A DNA stretch of 64,000 nt from Gemmatimonadota bacterium (GTDB taxonomy: Bacteria; Gemmatimonadota; Gemmatimonadetes; Longimicrobiales; Gaopeijiaceae): the NCBI GenBank assembly GCA_022825135.1, contig JAJDYN010000005.1:1-64000 (forward strand). The letters run 5' to 3'. Positions 44,701 to 53,431 of this stretch are shown in pieces. Positions within the stretch are counted from its first letter, which is position 1; each line of letters opens with the position of its first letter. Both the position numbers and the translations under genes were made by a program. The notes under the pieces are model-generated. The model searched no databases. It was not told the DNA's origin and saw only the letters and a program-made list of their open reading frames with translations.

Positions 44701-45117
44701 TCAGGGCACGATCACGACGACGAGCGCCTCCCAAAAGGGCGTACGCGGAGACTCGACGACGGCATCAAGGTGGTCCACGTGCCATCGGAAGCCGCAGGGG
44801 AAGGACGACCCGTCAACGGGGTCGATCTTCATGTAATCGGCTTCCTGGGTCTCCCGCACAAAGCAGCCGATCCATAGCCAGGGAACACGGTCCACCTCTC
44901 CGGCCTCCGGAGGAAGATGCCCCACGCCGATCCCCGTCCGGGTCAGCTGCCCCTTGAAGCCGTAGCGGAAGCCGAAGAAATCCGCCGGGCCGTCGTATCC
45001 TTCCGGGGGAACAGCGGGCTCGAGCTGCCCGGGGACCTCCGGTATCTCATGGGGACCGGCAGAGTCCGCGCCGCAGGCGGCGGCCAGGATCAGGACGATC
45101 GTCCAGGCATGCCTCAC
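44701..45117 (-). CDS. Small predicted lipoprotein of unknown function
   Basis: A 138-residue product from GTG 45117, which overlaps the stop of the upstream amidase in a GTGA junction. It begins M-R-H-A-W-T-I-V-L-I-L-A-A-A-C with a clear lipobox, followed by a Pro/Gly-rich region and a compact domain with F-F-G-F-R-Y-G-F-K and W-L-W-I-G-C-F. No family is recognised. Coupling to the amidase suggests they act together, although that amidase has no signal peptide. Confidence 0.6.
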   Translation of the reverse strand: MRHAWTIVLILAAACGADSAGPHEIPEVPGQLEPAVPPEGYDGPADFFGFRYGFKGQLTRTGIGVGHLPPEAGEVDRVPWLWIGCFVRETQEADYMKIDPVDGSSFPCGFRWHVDHLDAVVESPRTPFWEALVVVIVP

Positions 45118-46766
45118 GCCTCCACCACCCGGGCCGCGCGCAGGAGCCTGGCCTCGTCCCAGGGCTTCGCCACGAGTTGCACGGCGAGCGGCAGGCCGTT
45201 CTCGCCGGTGCCGCACGGTACGCTGATCGCGGGCCAGCCAAGCGCGTTGAACAGATTCGTGAGGTCGGTAGAGGCCGGCATATCCAACAATGGGGCCACG
45301 CCGGGCTGACAGGGCAAGCTCAGCAGGTCCAGGCGGCGGCAGGCGGCATGCCACCGCCCGCGGATCCAGTGCCTGAGCCGCTGCGCCCCGAGGTAGTCCT
45401 GGGCCGAGAAGGTGAAGGCGGCCACCAGGCGGCCACGACAGAACTCGCCGTAGTCGTCGTAGTGGCTTCTCAGCATGGGTGCGTGATGCGCGGCGGCCTC
45501 CACGCCCAGCGTGAGCACGGCGACCTGGCGCAACAGGTGGATCTCGTCGAGGTCGACCTGCACAAGGGTCGCGCCCGCCTGCTCCAGCGCACGGTTGGCG
45601 CGCGCCCACGAACGCGAGGCTGCATCCTGGAGGGGAGCGCCGAGGTGCAGGTCCCGGGGCACGCCGACGCGCAGACCGGACAGACCGGCACGGGGGCGGC
45701 GCGCACCTCCCGGCCGGTCGCCGGGCGGGCTGGCCGCTACGAAGGGCGGGGCCGGCCGGGTGCGCGCGTCGCGGGGGTCGGGCCCCTCGATGGCGGCCAT
45801 CACGAGCGCGGCGTCCTCGACGCCGCGCGCCAGCGGCCCCAGGTGGTCGAGCGACCACGCCAGCGGCGCGCAGCCGTGCAGGCTCGCGCGCCCGAAAGTG
45901 GGCTTGAGGCCCACCACCCCGCACAGCGCCGCCGGGATGCGGATCGAACCTCCCGTGTCCGTGCCCAGGGCCGCGTACACCATGCCGCGCGCCACCGCCG
46001 CCGCCGACCCGCTGCTCGATCCGCCCGCGTCGCGGGCAGGGTCGCGGGGGTTGGGGGTGGGACCGTAGTGGGGATTGGTCGACCCCGGCCAGTACGCGAA
46101 TTCCGACAGGCGGGTCTTGCCCACGATGACCGCCCCCGCCGCGCGCAGGCGCTCCACCGCGGCCGCGTCGTGGTCGGTGACGCGATCGGCAAAGACCTTC
46201 GATCCGGAGGTGGTGACCGTGTCCTTCATGGCCAGCAGGTCCTTGACCGCGACGGGAATCCCGTGCAGCGGCCCGCGCCACTCCCCGCGAGCCACCTCGC
46301 GCTGCGCGCGGTGCGCCGCCGCCAGCGCCTCCTCCGCCAGCACCAGCTGAAAGGCATTCGCGCGGCCGTCGTCCTCTTCGATGCGGGCCAGCGCCTGCTC
46401 GGTGAGCTCTACCGGAGAGACCGCACCGGCGCGCACCAGCGGCGCCAGCCCGGCGATGGTCGAGGGCCAGGGCGCGGGCTCCGGTTGCGCGCGAGCGGCG
46501 GTCAGGGACGGAGCAGCGGTCCGGGGCGGGTCAGCGGCGCCGCTCCCCTCCCCCTCTGTCCCGGGTCCGGCGAGCGACCATCCCGACAGGAAGTCCGGAA
46601 TGCAATCGTCCCCGGTGGCCGCAAGCAGGGCGCGGAAGACCACCGCCCGGTCGGGGATGCCCTCCGCCACCACCCGCTCGATGTCCTCTTCGCGGGCCGG
46701 GATGCCCGCCGCGCGCAGGTTCGCCCGCAAACCCGCGACGGCGAGATCCCTATCGCGTGAAGACAC
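45114..46766 (-). CDS. Cytosolic amidase-signature family enzyme
   Basis: A 550-residue enzyme. The amidase triad is present: Lys in V-A-V-K-D-L-L, the serines in G-G-S-S-S-G-S-A-A and D-T-G-G-S-I-R-I-P. It resembles GatA/allophanate-type amidases but carries an extra N-terminal domain of about 100 residues (helical, then Pro/Ala-rich linker) and lies apart from gatB or gatC, so it is probably a catabolic amidase. GTG 46766 overlaps the proline dehydrogenase stop by 17 bases; its own stop overlaps the lipoprotein start. This makes a three-gene coupled operon with proline dehydrogenase first. Confidence 0.8.
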   Translation of the reverse strand: MSSRDRDLAVAGLRANLRAAGIPAREEDIERVVAEGIPDRAVVFRALLAATGDDCIPDFLSGWSLAGPGTEGEGSGAADPPRTAAPSLTAARAQPEPAPWPSTIAGLAPLVRAGAVSPVELTEQALARIEEDDGRANAFQLVLAEEALAAAHRAQREVARGEWRGPLHGIPVAVKDLLAMKDTVTTSGSKVFADRVTDHDAAAVERLRAAGAVIVGKTRLSEFAYWPGSTNPHYGPTPNPRDPARDAGGSSSGSAAAVARGMVYAALGTDTGGSIRIPAALCGVVGLKPTFGRASLHGCAPLAWSLDHLGPLARGVEDAALVMAAIEGPDPRDARTRPAPPFVAASPPGDRPGGARRPRAGLSGLRVGVPRDLHLGAPLQDAASRSWARANRALEQAGATLVQVDLDEIHLLRQVAVLTLGVEAAAHHAPMLRSHYDDYGEFCRGRLVAAFTFSAQDYLGAQRLRHWIRGRWHAACRRLDLLSLPCQPGVAPLLDMPASTDLTNLFNALGWPAISVPCGTGENGLPLAVQLVAKPWDEARLLRAARVVEA

Positions 46767-47670
46767 TGCGGACGACGAAGCCCAGGTTGGCGGGCCGCTC
46801 CGCCAGGCGACGCATGTACCACGGGTACCAGTGCGGCCCGTAGCTGATCAGAACGCGCACGGGGATACCCCGGCGCCTCAGAGCCAGCTGCTCGCGCGCA
46901 CGGATCCCGTAGAGCATCTGCACCTCGAACGCGTCCCGGGGCAGGCCCATCTCCCGCGCTTCGTCGAGGATGCGGCCGAGCAGGGCGGTGTCGTGGGTTG
47001 CGATGCCGTGCGGCGCGGCCGGATTCGCGTCTTCGAGCATGAGCCGGGTCAGGACCATGAAGTTCTCGTCCACATCCGGTTTGCGGGGCCAGGCGATGTC
47101 CGCCGGTTCCTGATAGGCCCCCTTCACCAGCCGAAGCCGCGCACCCAGCGCGAGCAGCCGCTCCACGTCCGCGGCCGTGCGGTACAGGTACGCCTGCACG
47201 CATAGACCGAGGTCCGGATATCGGGCCAGCGTGGCTGTGAAGATGTCCAGCGTCTCGTCGACATACGGCGACGCCTCCATGTCCACCCACAAGACGTTTC
47301 CCTGCTCCGCGGCCGCGGCCGCCAGCCGCTCCAGATTGGCCTGCGCCACTTCGGGGCCCAGGTCCTGGCCGAGCTGGGTCAGCTTGATCGAGATCTGGCT
47401 GGGCAGCTGCTCGGACGCGATGCGATCCAGCAGGTCCAGATAGTGCCGCACGACCTTCTCGATCTCGTCCCGGTCCTCAAGGGCCTCGCCGAGCTTGGTG
47501 AACACCGTCGAGATGTCGTGCCCGGCGAGCCCCCGCGCGGCTCCGAGCGCCGCGCGGGCGGTCTCGCCCGGCATGAAGCGCGATACCGCCCGGCGCGCAA
47601 ACGCCCGGCGCCGCATCTGGCGCTCCATCCATCGGTTCTCGGAGGCCCAGAGCAGAACCTGGCGCAGCAT
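46750..47670 (-). CDS. Proline dehydrogenase (FAD-dependent, monofunctional)
   Basis: A 306-residue TIM-barrel flavoenzyme that oxidises proline to pyrroline-5-carboxylate. The conserved I-S-I-K-L-T-Q-L-G motif, D-M-E-A-S, and R-L-V-K-G-A-Y mark the FAD barrel. The C-terminal Y-M-R-R-L-A-E-R-P-A-N carries the paired arginines that bind the proline carboxylate. It is the short monofunctional type, without a P5C dehydrogenase domain. The ATG 47670 start is chosen at the family N-terminus; an upstream extension to 47832 has no homologous look. It heads the coupled operon with the amidase and lipoprotein. Confidence 0.85.
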   Translation of the reverse strand: MLRQVLLWASENRWMERQMRRRAFARRAVSRFMPGETARAALGAARGLAGHDISTVFTKLGEALEDRDEIEKVVRHYLDLLDRIASEQLPSQISIKLTQLGQDLGPEVAQANLERLAAAAAEQGNVLWVDMEASPYVDETLDIFTATLARYPDLGLCVQAYLYRTAADVERLLALGARLRLVKGAYQEPADIAWPRKPDVDENFMVLTRLMLEDANPAAPHGIATHDTALLGRILDEAREMGLPRDAFEVQMLYGIRAREQLALRRRGIPVRVLISYGPHWYPWYMRRLAERPANLGFVVRSVFTR

Positions 47671-47908
47671 GGCTAGTTCGGCTTCCTGGTGAGCCCGCGG
47701 CGAGGTCGCGGGTCGGGATCGGCTTCGTCGGGCATCCTGGTTTTCCCCCGATGTGGTACGGAGTGAGGCAGTATACGCGGGCCGGTTACGTCGGCCAAGC
47801 CGGCGACCGCGGGTTGATAACCTCTCCGGCATCGCTTGTGCCGTCTCCCTGCCTCACGCTCCTCCGCTTCATCTGGAGACATCCCCGTTCTCCGCATAGG
47901 TTGGGACC

Positions 47909-48673
47909 ATGCTCAGGACGCTGCTCCTCGAAGAGATGACCTGGCCCGAGGTGGAGGGGGCTCTGGCCGGCGGGTTTGACTCGGTCGTCGTGGCCGTGGG
48001 CGCGATCGAACAGCACGGCAGGCACCTGCCGCTGCTGGTGGATGCGGTGCGCGGCGACCGGCTGGCGCTCGAGGTGGCGCGCCGTCTGGGGCGCAGCCTC
48101 GTGGGGCCCACGATTCGCGTGGGATGCTCCGAGCACCATATGGGTTTTCCGGGCACGATTTCGGTGAAGACGGACACCCTCAAGGCAGTGTGTCGCGACT
48201 ACGTGACCAGCCTCGCACGCCACGGCTTCCGCAACGTGTACCTGGTGCCGTCCCACGGAGGCAACTTCGCGCCCCTGGCGACCATGCTGGAGGAGCTTCG
48301 GGCCGCAGGCGGGTCCAAGTGCGAGGTACACGCCTATACCGACCTGCTCGAGTTCGTGGGTTTGTGGGAGGAAGCGGTGCGGGAGGTGGCGCCCGAACTC
48401 ACCCGGGGCGTGGGAGGCCACGCGGACATCGCGGAGAGTTCGGAGATGCTCTGCATCCGGCCCGACCTGGTGCGGGAGGAGCTGGCCGAGCCGGGGTACG
48501 TCGGCGGCTTCGACGCGGCGCTGGCGGAGCGGATCTTCGCGGAGGGGCTTCGCGCGGTCACCGCCAACGGCGTGCTCGGCGACCCCCGGGGGATGAGCCG
48601 CGAGATCGGGGAGCGGTGCATCGCCCGCGCGGCCGAGGGCATCGCGGCGGCGTTCCAGGCAGAAGGGAGGTGA
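47909..48673 (+). CDS. Creatininase-family amidohydrolase
   Basis: A 254-residue protein with the binuclear metal motifs of the family: A-I-E-Q-H-G-R-H-L-P-L-L-V-D-A (Glu, His, Asp ligands), V-P-S-H-G-G-N-F, and G-G-H-A-D-I-A-E-S-S-E. Members hydrolyse creatinine, FAPy or mycofactocin precursors, and related cyclic amides; the substrate here is not determinable. It stands alone, transcribed away from proline dehydrogenase (238-base gap without recognisable sites), and ends one base before the kinase gene on the opposite strand. Confidence 0.82.
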   Translation: MLRTLLLEEMTWPEVEGALAGGFDSVVVAVGAIEQHGRHLPLLVDAVRGDRLALEVARRLGRSLVGPTIRVGCSEHHMGFPGTISVKTDTLKAVCRDYVTSLARHGFRNVYLVPSHGGNFAPLATMLEELRAAGGSKCEVHAYTDLLEFVGLWEEAVREVAPELTRGVGGHADIAESSEMLCIRPDLVREELAEPGYVGGFDAALAERIFAEGLRAVTANGVLGDPRGMSREIGERCIARAAEGIAAAFQAEGR

Positions 48674-48674
48674 A

Positions 48675-49502
48675 TCAGCGACGAACAGATCGCACAGCTG
48701 CTTCCGGTCCTCGGGACGCGCTCGCAGCGGCGAACATCTCGTCAACACTATCCAGCTTCCTCCGCAATTCGCGCGGACTGAAGCCACGGTCATCCGCTGT
48801 TGGGTCTGACTCGACCAGGTATCGGCCCAGGAAGTCGTTTCTCAGAACTTCAAAGACGTAACGGTCCCGAAGTTGCAGTTCCTCGTACCTGACGCATTCC
48901 AGCAGTCCCTTCAGCGAACGCGCAATGCCCAGGTAGTCGATGGGATCCCCGTGTCCCGCCGGCTTGAAATCCATGACTCTAAACTGCATATCCCCTCTGA
49001 GATCGTACCGTGAGCGTGTTACCAGCACATTGTCCGCGTGAATGTCTCCGTGAACCATTCCGCGCTGTTCAAGCTCAAAGAGCAAACCAAACATGGCACT
49101 CAGGAATTGCTCGATAAACCCCAGCTCCACATTCCCCCGATTGGCCCTGATGAACTGCTCCAGCGACGTGCCCCTTACGTACTGGCGGACAAACACCACG
49201 AACTCGCGTCCCAACACGGGATCTTCCCAGGATTGCACATCCAGATACGGGACGACGCATGGATTCTCCAGAACATTCGCCTTCCTGGCTTCCTCGAGGT
49301 AGACGTCCGGCTCGTGTTGATACGCAGGAAGATTCTCTATTGGTACGAACTTGAACGCCAGGTCACCATCTATGTGGGCCGCATGTGCACGATATACACG
49401 ACCGATTGCCCCGGTACCGATGTGCTCTACGATTTCGTGGTTTCGAAAGAACGGAAAAGTCCTTCCCAGGAAGTGCTCTTCGGGAGGAAGTTGTCGTTGC
49501 AC
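48675..49502 (-). CDS. Protein-kinase-fold phosphotransferase with HGD-type catalytic loop
   Basis: A 275-residue cytosolic kinase fold. The glycine loop I-G-T-G-A-I-G-R-V-Y-R, the Lys in L-A-F-K-F-V, the catalytic loop H-G-D-I-H-A-D-N and the Asp in V-M-D-F-K are present. HGD-x-H-x-x-N instead of HRD, and DFK for DFG, are more typical of small-molecule or sugar kinases (LPS- or aminoglycoside-kinase-like) than of signalling Ser/Thr kinases. It is the last gene of the leftward four-gene operon, 13 bases after the GT9 gene. The GTG start has only a weak ribosome site. Lower GC than the neighbouring creatininase hints at transfer. It may phosphorylate the glycan or the secreted partner; inference. 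Confidence 0.72.
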   Translation of the reverse strand: MQRQLPPEEHFLGRTFPFFRNHEIVEHIGTGAIGRVYRAHAAHIDGDLAFKFVPIENLPAYQHEPDVYLEEARKANVLENPCVVPYLDVQSWEDPVLGREFVVFVRQYVRGTSLEQFIRANRGNVELGFIEQFLSAMFGLLFELEQRGMVHGDIHADNVLVTRSRYDLRGDMQFRVMDFKPAGHGDPIDYLGIARSLKGLLECVRYEELQLRDRYVFEVLRNDFLGRYLVESDPTADDRGFSPRELRRKLDSVDEMFAAASASRGPEAAVRSVRR

Positions 49503-49515
49503 CGGTCGGGAGAAC

Positions 49516-50493
49516 CTATTCTGGCCTGGACCGGGGATTCAGGTATTCGATTGCTCCGCCATCGAAGTACCACTGGATCCGGCGGATCACTTCTTCCGCA
49601 GTAATCATGTCCATGCAACGAGGCAGGTCGCCCACCACATCCACGCAGAGTTCGTCAGGCCCGTCCTTGTAGTCTCCATCGCCCAGCGGCACCGTTCGCG
49701 ACTTCCAGCATCCCCCGTTGTCGCAGCACCGCAGCGCACCGACGGTGTGAATGAACTGGTGGTGCGGGTAGGCCTCCCAGTGAGGTGGCTCGCGGCCGCC
49801 GGCCACGACTACGCACGGGCGGTTCCTGGGCATGCCGGGCTTCACCTCCACCGCTGCGGCCAGGTGCATCGGCAGACTGATCGGCGTCACGACGCCCTGC
49901 GCATGATACATGAGCCGCACGAGTTGACGAAGGGTGGTTTGCCCTCTCATGTCGACGACCCCGTCGAGCGGCGGATGATGATGTCCCACCTCCCCGATCT
50001 GGACGAACTCCACGCGGCCCCGAAAATGATCGACGACGGCCTGGTACCGTTGCGGATCCCACCACTTGATCGTGTAGTCGAACTTGCCCCCGGCGTCGAT
50101 CATCCAGAACGGGGTGGACTCCCCGTGAGCCTCCTGCACGCGGGAGAACCAATCCTTCTCACCATCCGAGATGTGAATGTCGCCCTTGAACGCCCCCGGC
50201 TCGATCCGAAGTCCCAGCTGCTCGTTCAGATAGTGGATGAAGCCGTGCAGGAAGTGATAGGGCCTTTGGTTGCTCTGGTGGATCAGCGGGTAGTGGCAGT
50301 CCACGACTTCCACCTCCGGATCGTCCTCGTTCAACGGCACGATATGCGGGTTGTTCTCCCACAACGCGGGACAGGAAGTGCGGACATCGGTCAGGAAACG
50401 TTCGGGATGGCACCTGTGCAGGTCGCGGACCGCGGCGGTGAGCATCACGATGTCACCCGGCGACTGAAAGTTCCTGAGTATCAGCTTGCGCAT
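49516..50493 (-). CDS. Glycosyltransferase family 9-like (ADP-heptose transferase-type) with cysteine cluster
   Basis: A 325-residue cytosolic GT-B-like protein opening M-R-K-L-I-L-R-N-F-Q-S-P-G-D-I-V-M-L-T, the GT9 heptosyltransferase N-terminus. Further GT9-like features are M-I-D-A-G-G-K-F and the nucleotide-sugar side T-P-I-S-L-P-M-H-L-A-A-A. Near residues 255-295 five cysteines occur as A-L-R-C-C-D-N-G-G-C-W, L-C-V-D and R-C-M-D. That recalls the iron-binding cysteine finger of autotransporter O-heptosyltransferases (TibC/AAH type). It lies 13 bases after the metalloprotease gene and 13 before the kinase. The adjacent substrate candidates are serine-tract lipoproteins. Protein glycosylation is inferred. 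Confidence 0.75.
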   Translation of the reverse strand: MRKLILRNFQSPGDIVMLTAAVRDLHRCHPERFLTDVRTSCPALWENNPHIVPLNEDDPEVEVVDCHYPLIHQSNQRPYHFLHGFIHYLNEQLGLRIEPGAFKGDIHISDGEKDWFSRVQEAHGESTPFWMIDAGGKFDYTIKWWDPQRYQAVVDHFRGRVEFVQIGEVGHHHPPLDGVVDMRGQTTLRQLVRLMYHAQGVVTPISLPMHLAAAVEVKPGMPRNRPCVVVAGGREPPHWEAYPHHQFIHTVGALRCCDNGGCWKSRTVPLGDGDYKDGPDELCVDVVGDLPRCMDMITAEEVIRRIQWYFDGGAIEYLNPRSRPE

Positions 50494-50506
50494 CGGCTGG
50501 CTGTTC

Positions 50507-53374
50507 TCATCGGACCCTGAAGGCCCATACCGATATGTGGCCCGGGATGGAAGCGCCGTTCGGAGACGTTACCCTGATGGACGTCGGCCCCCGCGAACCG
50601 CCTGGATTCCACTCCAGGTATGACGTGGATCCGGCTCGCACATTCCACTGGCGGGTGAACTCCGCGAATGTCGATTCGTAGGGCTGAAGATGGTGGCTCG
50701 GCCCGAAGCGGCTCCAGATGTCGTCGAGATCCCAGGTCGTCATGCCGAATGCATCCCAGCCGTTCAGATCGATCCACAGCGACATATAGAAGTCCGTAAG
50801 AACCTGTTCGGCCGGCCAGCCGCTAACGTTCGCCAGGGAAGCCAGCCCCATCGTGGGAGATCGCATGAGGCGATGCATCAGGGCCTTCTCGCCGCCCGGG
50901 TACTCGCCTCCCCAGCGGTCCATCGCGAACCGGAGCACCATTGACGGAACATCGTAGACGGCCCTGAACGCGTTGGTGCAAGGGCCGTCGTTTCCCTCCT
51001 CCGGGCTACCGATCCAGCTGCACTGCTCCGGCGCGTTCGGGATCCGGCGCGTGTCTGTCGGATCGTTCGAGTCCCACCCGAAGAACCTGGCCAGCCCGAA
51101 AGTCCATGCCTCGTACCAGTCACGGCCCTCAGACCACTGTGCGTATCCCATGTTCCGGCCCGATTCATGCCCGAAGAGGCCGTAGGCCACCAACTGTTCC
51201 GAGAGCGTCGCGCCGCCTTCCAGCTCCCAGGTGGTGAAGTTGGCTCCCCCGAACACCAGGGCGGCGCCCTGCGCGAGGTGGGCGATCTCGTGCGTCAGCA
51301 GAGACGGGTAGTATGCAAGGGTCTGCTCCTTCGTCCAGGCGTGTCCGAAGACACCCGCGGGATCGGGGACGCGACCAAAGAGAATCTCGGCCTGGTTGCT
51401 GGTGGCGCACTCCTCGGACGGATAGAGGTCTCCAAACCAGGCCCACCCCCCGAGGAACGAGTCCGGATCGTCCTGCTGGTTGGCCTGCTTCGTCATGAGG
51501 ATCGTGACTCGGCCGTTCCCGTCGACATCGGACAGGCCCCCAAAATAGTCGTTGTGTACCCCCTTCGCACGGGCTCCGTAGAAGGCGTCCAGTCCTGCAA
51601 GCTCGGAGTCGGTGAAGGTCCCGCTCGGGTTCTCGATGTCGTCGAGCCACACGGTGTGGTCGCCGATGCGCCGAACCACGGCCCGCATCTGGTCGCGGGC
51701 CGAGCAGGACGTGCCTCCGGCAAACAGGCTGAGCGTGTCTCCAACGGACAGAGCGAGCGTTTCTCGAGCACGCGCCATCGCAGGGTCCACTCGACCCAGC
51801 CTCCGGACGATCCCCCGGTTCCGGCTCATCACCTCGCTGTGGGGGCGCTCCCAGTCGTGCGGACCCTCGACGACCTCCTGCCGGGAAGGTGTGGCAGCGC
51901 CTGCCGGAGCGGCCACAGCGGCCCTCGTCACCGGGAACCGCGGGGCCGGCGCCACGGCTTCGCGGGGCGCCGCCGAGTAGGCGAAAGGCGATCGGGCGGC
52001 CACTACTGTCGGGTCTCCGACTATGCTGGTCGCGGCAACCGGAGTCAGAGAGGCCGGCTCTTCAGATATGGAGACCACTCCGATCACATATGCGCCTCCC
52101 GCATCGTCTCCCGGCAGGTGGAGGCAGCCGTTCCCGCCATAGGTGTAGCGGTACCAGCCCACGGGAAGATCGATGTCTTCCCTGCTGCGCGGGCTCACGC
52201 CCACCAGCCGGGCGTCACTGTCACCCTGCACCGTCACGCGCAGCTCGGCGCGCCGAGGGGGCAGGCAGTCGCTGTACGGGACCGTCACCGAAAGGCGCGT
52301 CGCACTCGACGCCGTCACGGTCGCGGCCAGACCCCCGATCATAACTTCGTTGTCGCCGGGAACACTCGAGAACCCGGAGCCGCTGATGGTCGCCTGCGCG
52401 CCCTCGAGCAACGTCGCCGGTGCGACATTGGAGATGACCAGGGACCCCGGGATCTCCGACGTCACCTGGATGCTCTGGCTGGCGCCCAGGCCTTCCGGAT
52501 CGGTTGCAGTGACCGTCACGGTCGCCGTCCCGGGCGTTACCGCGAGAATCTCAAACTCCTGCTCGGACACCGAGGCCAAAACTACGGATGCGTTGGTTGT
52601 GCCGGCCGTCAGCATCAACCGGTCGCCGTCCGGATCGTAGAAATGCTCGGATCCGGCCCACGATCGCGTCTCGCCGACCGTCAGGATCTGCGGAGGAATC
52701 GTGTCCGAAACTTCCGGCGCCCGGTTCGGCACCGTGACCGCGAAGGCCTGCCGGGCCGAGAGACCGCCCCCGTCCGTGGCCGTCACGGTCACCTCGGCGG
52801 TGCCCGACGCCACGCCGGCCACGGTCACGACACTCCCCGACACGGCCACCCTCACACGGGTCGTGTCCGACGAAACCGCCCCGAACTCCAGATCGTCGCC
52901 GTCCGGGTCCGAAAACTGCCCGGCGACGTCCACCTCCGACACCCCGCCCACGGCGACTGCCAGATCCCCGATCTCGCCGACCGCCTCCGGCGCCCGGTTC
53001 GGCACCGTGACGGCGAAGCTCTGCCGGGCCGAGAGGCCGCCCCCGTCCGTGGCCGTCACGGTCACCGCGGCGGCGCCCGACGCCACGCCGGCCACGGTCA
53101 GGACGCTGCCGGACACGGCCACGGATGCGACCGCCATGTCGGAGCTGGAGGCGCCATAGGTCAGGACATCCCCGTCAGGATCGGTAAAATAGCCGGCCAG
53201 GTTCACCGTGGCCGTCTCCGCGACGCCAACGGTCTGAGCCGGAATGGAGCCGCTGGGCAACGGCGCCCGGTTCGGAGTTGGTGCAGGCTCCGTGCTACCG
53301 TCGCCGCAGGCCGTGATCGACAGGGCGATCAATGCCGTGCCAAATAGGACCCGGCGAGCGCATGGGGGAGGCAT
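50507..53374 (-). CDS. Ig-like/cadherin-repeat lipoprotein with zinc metalloprotease-like domain
   Basis: A 955-residue lipoprotein (lipobox S-I-T-A-C near residue 23). Three tandem Ig-like/cadherin-like repeats of about 90 residues follow, each with N-R-A-P, D-P-D-G-D and T-V-T-A-T-D. Next is an IPT/TIG-like domain (V-I-S-N-V-A-P-A-T-L-L-E-G-A), a linker, and a C-terminal peptidase-like domain with the zinc motif L-T-H-E-I-A-H-L-A near residue 695 and E-G-G-A-T downstream. Its Ig repeats are close copies of the one in the serine-tract lipoprotein encoded just upstream. It could process or display that partner at the surface. It begins 57 bases after that gene in the same operon. Confidence 0.78.
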   Translation of the reverse strand: MPPPCARRVLFGTALIALSITACGDGSTEPAPTPNRAPLPSGSIPAQTVGVAETATVNLAGYFTDPDGDVLTYGASSSDMAVASVAVSGSVLTVAGVASGAAAVTVTATDGGGLSARQSFAVTVPNRAPEAVGEIGDLAVAVGGVSEVDVAGQFSDPDGDDLEFGAVSSDTTRVRVAVSGSVVTVAGVASGTAEVTVTATDGGGLSARQAFAVTVPNRAPEVSDTIPPQILTVGETRSWAGSEHFYDPDGDRLMLTAGTTNASVVLASVSEQEFEILAVTPGTATVTVTATDPEGLGASQSIQVTSEIPGSLVISNVAPATLLEGAQATISGSGFSSVPGDNEVMIGGLAATVTASSATRLSVTVPYSDCLPPRRAELRVTVQGDSDARLVGVSPRSREDIDLPVGWYRYTYGGNGCLHLPGDDAGGAYVIGVVSISEEPASLTPVAATSIVGDPTVVAARSPFAYSAAPREAVAPAPRFPVTRAAVAAPAGAATPSRQEVVEGPHDWERPHSEVMSRNRGIVRRLGRVDPAMARARETLALSVGDTLSLFAGGTSCSARDQMRAVVRRIGDHTVWLDDIENPSGTFTDSELAGLDAFYGARAKGVHNDYFGGLSDVDGNGRVTILMTKQANQQDDPDSFLGGWAWFGDLYPSEECATSNQAEILFGRVPDPAGVFGHAWTKEQTLAYYPSLLTHEIAHLAQGAALVFGGANFTTWELEGGATLSEQLVAYGLFGHESGRNMGYAQWSEGRDWYEAWTFGLARFFGWDSNDPTDTRRIPNAPEQCSWIGSPEEGNDGPCTNAFRAVYDVPSMVLRFAMDRWGGEYPGGEKALMHRLMRSPTMGLASLANVSGWPAEQVLTDFYMSLWIDLNGWDAFGMTTWDLDDIWSRFGPSHHLQPYESTFAEFTRQWNVRAGSTSYLEWNPGGSRGPTSIRVTSPNGASIPGHISVWAFRVR

Positions 53375-53431
53375 CTGGTTGGTCTCCGGTGCAACCGCGG
53401 GTTGCTGTGACCGGTTCGCTTCGCGTCAGCT

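Noticed and set aside
48675-49502. Ordinary PknB-type Ser/Thr signalling kinase
   Set aside because: The catalytic loop is HGDIHADN rather than HRDxKxxN, with DFK for DFG, and there is no transmembrane or PASTA region.
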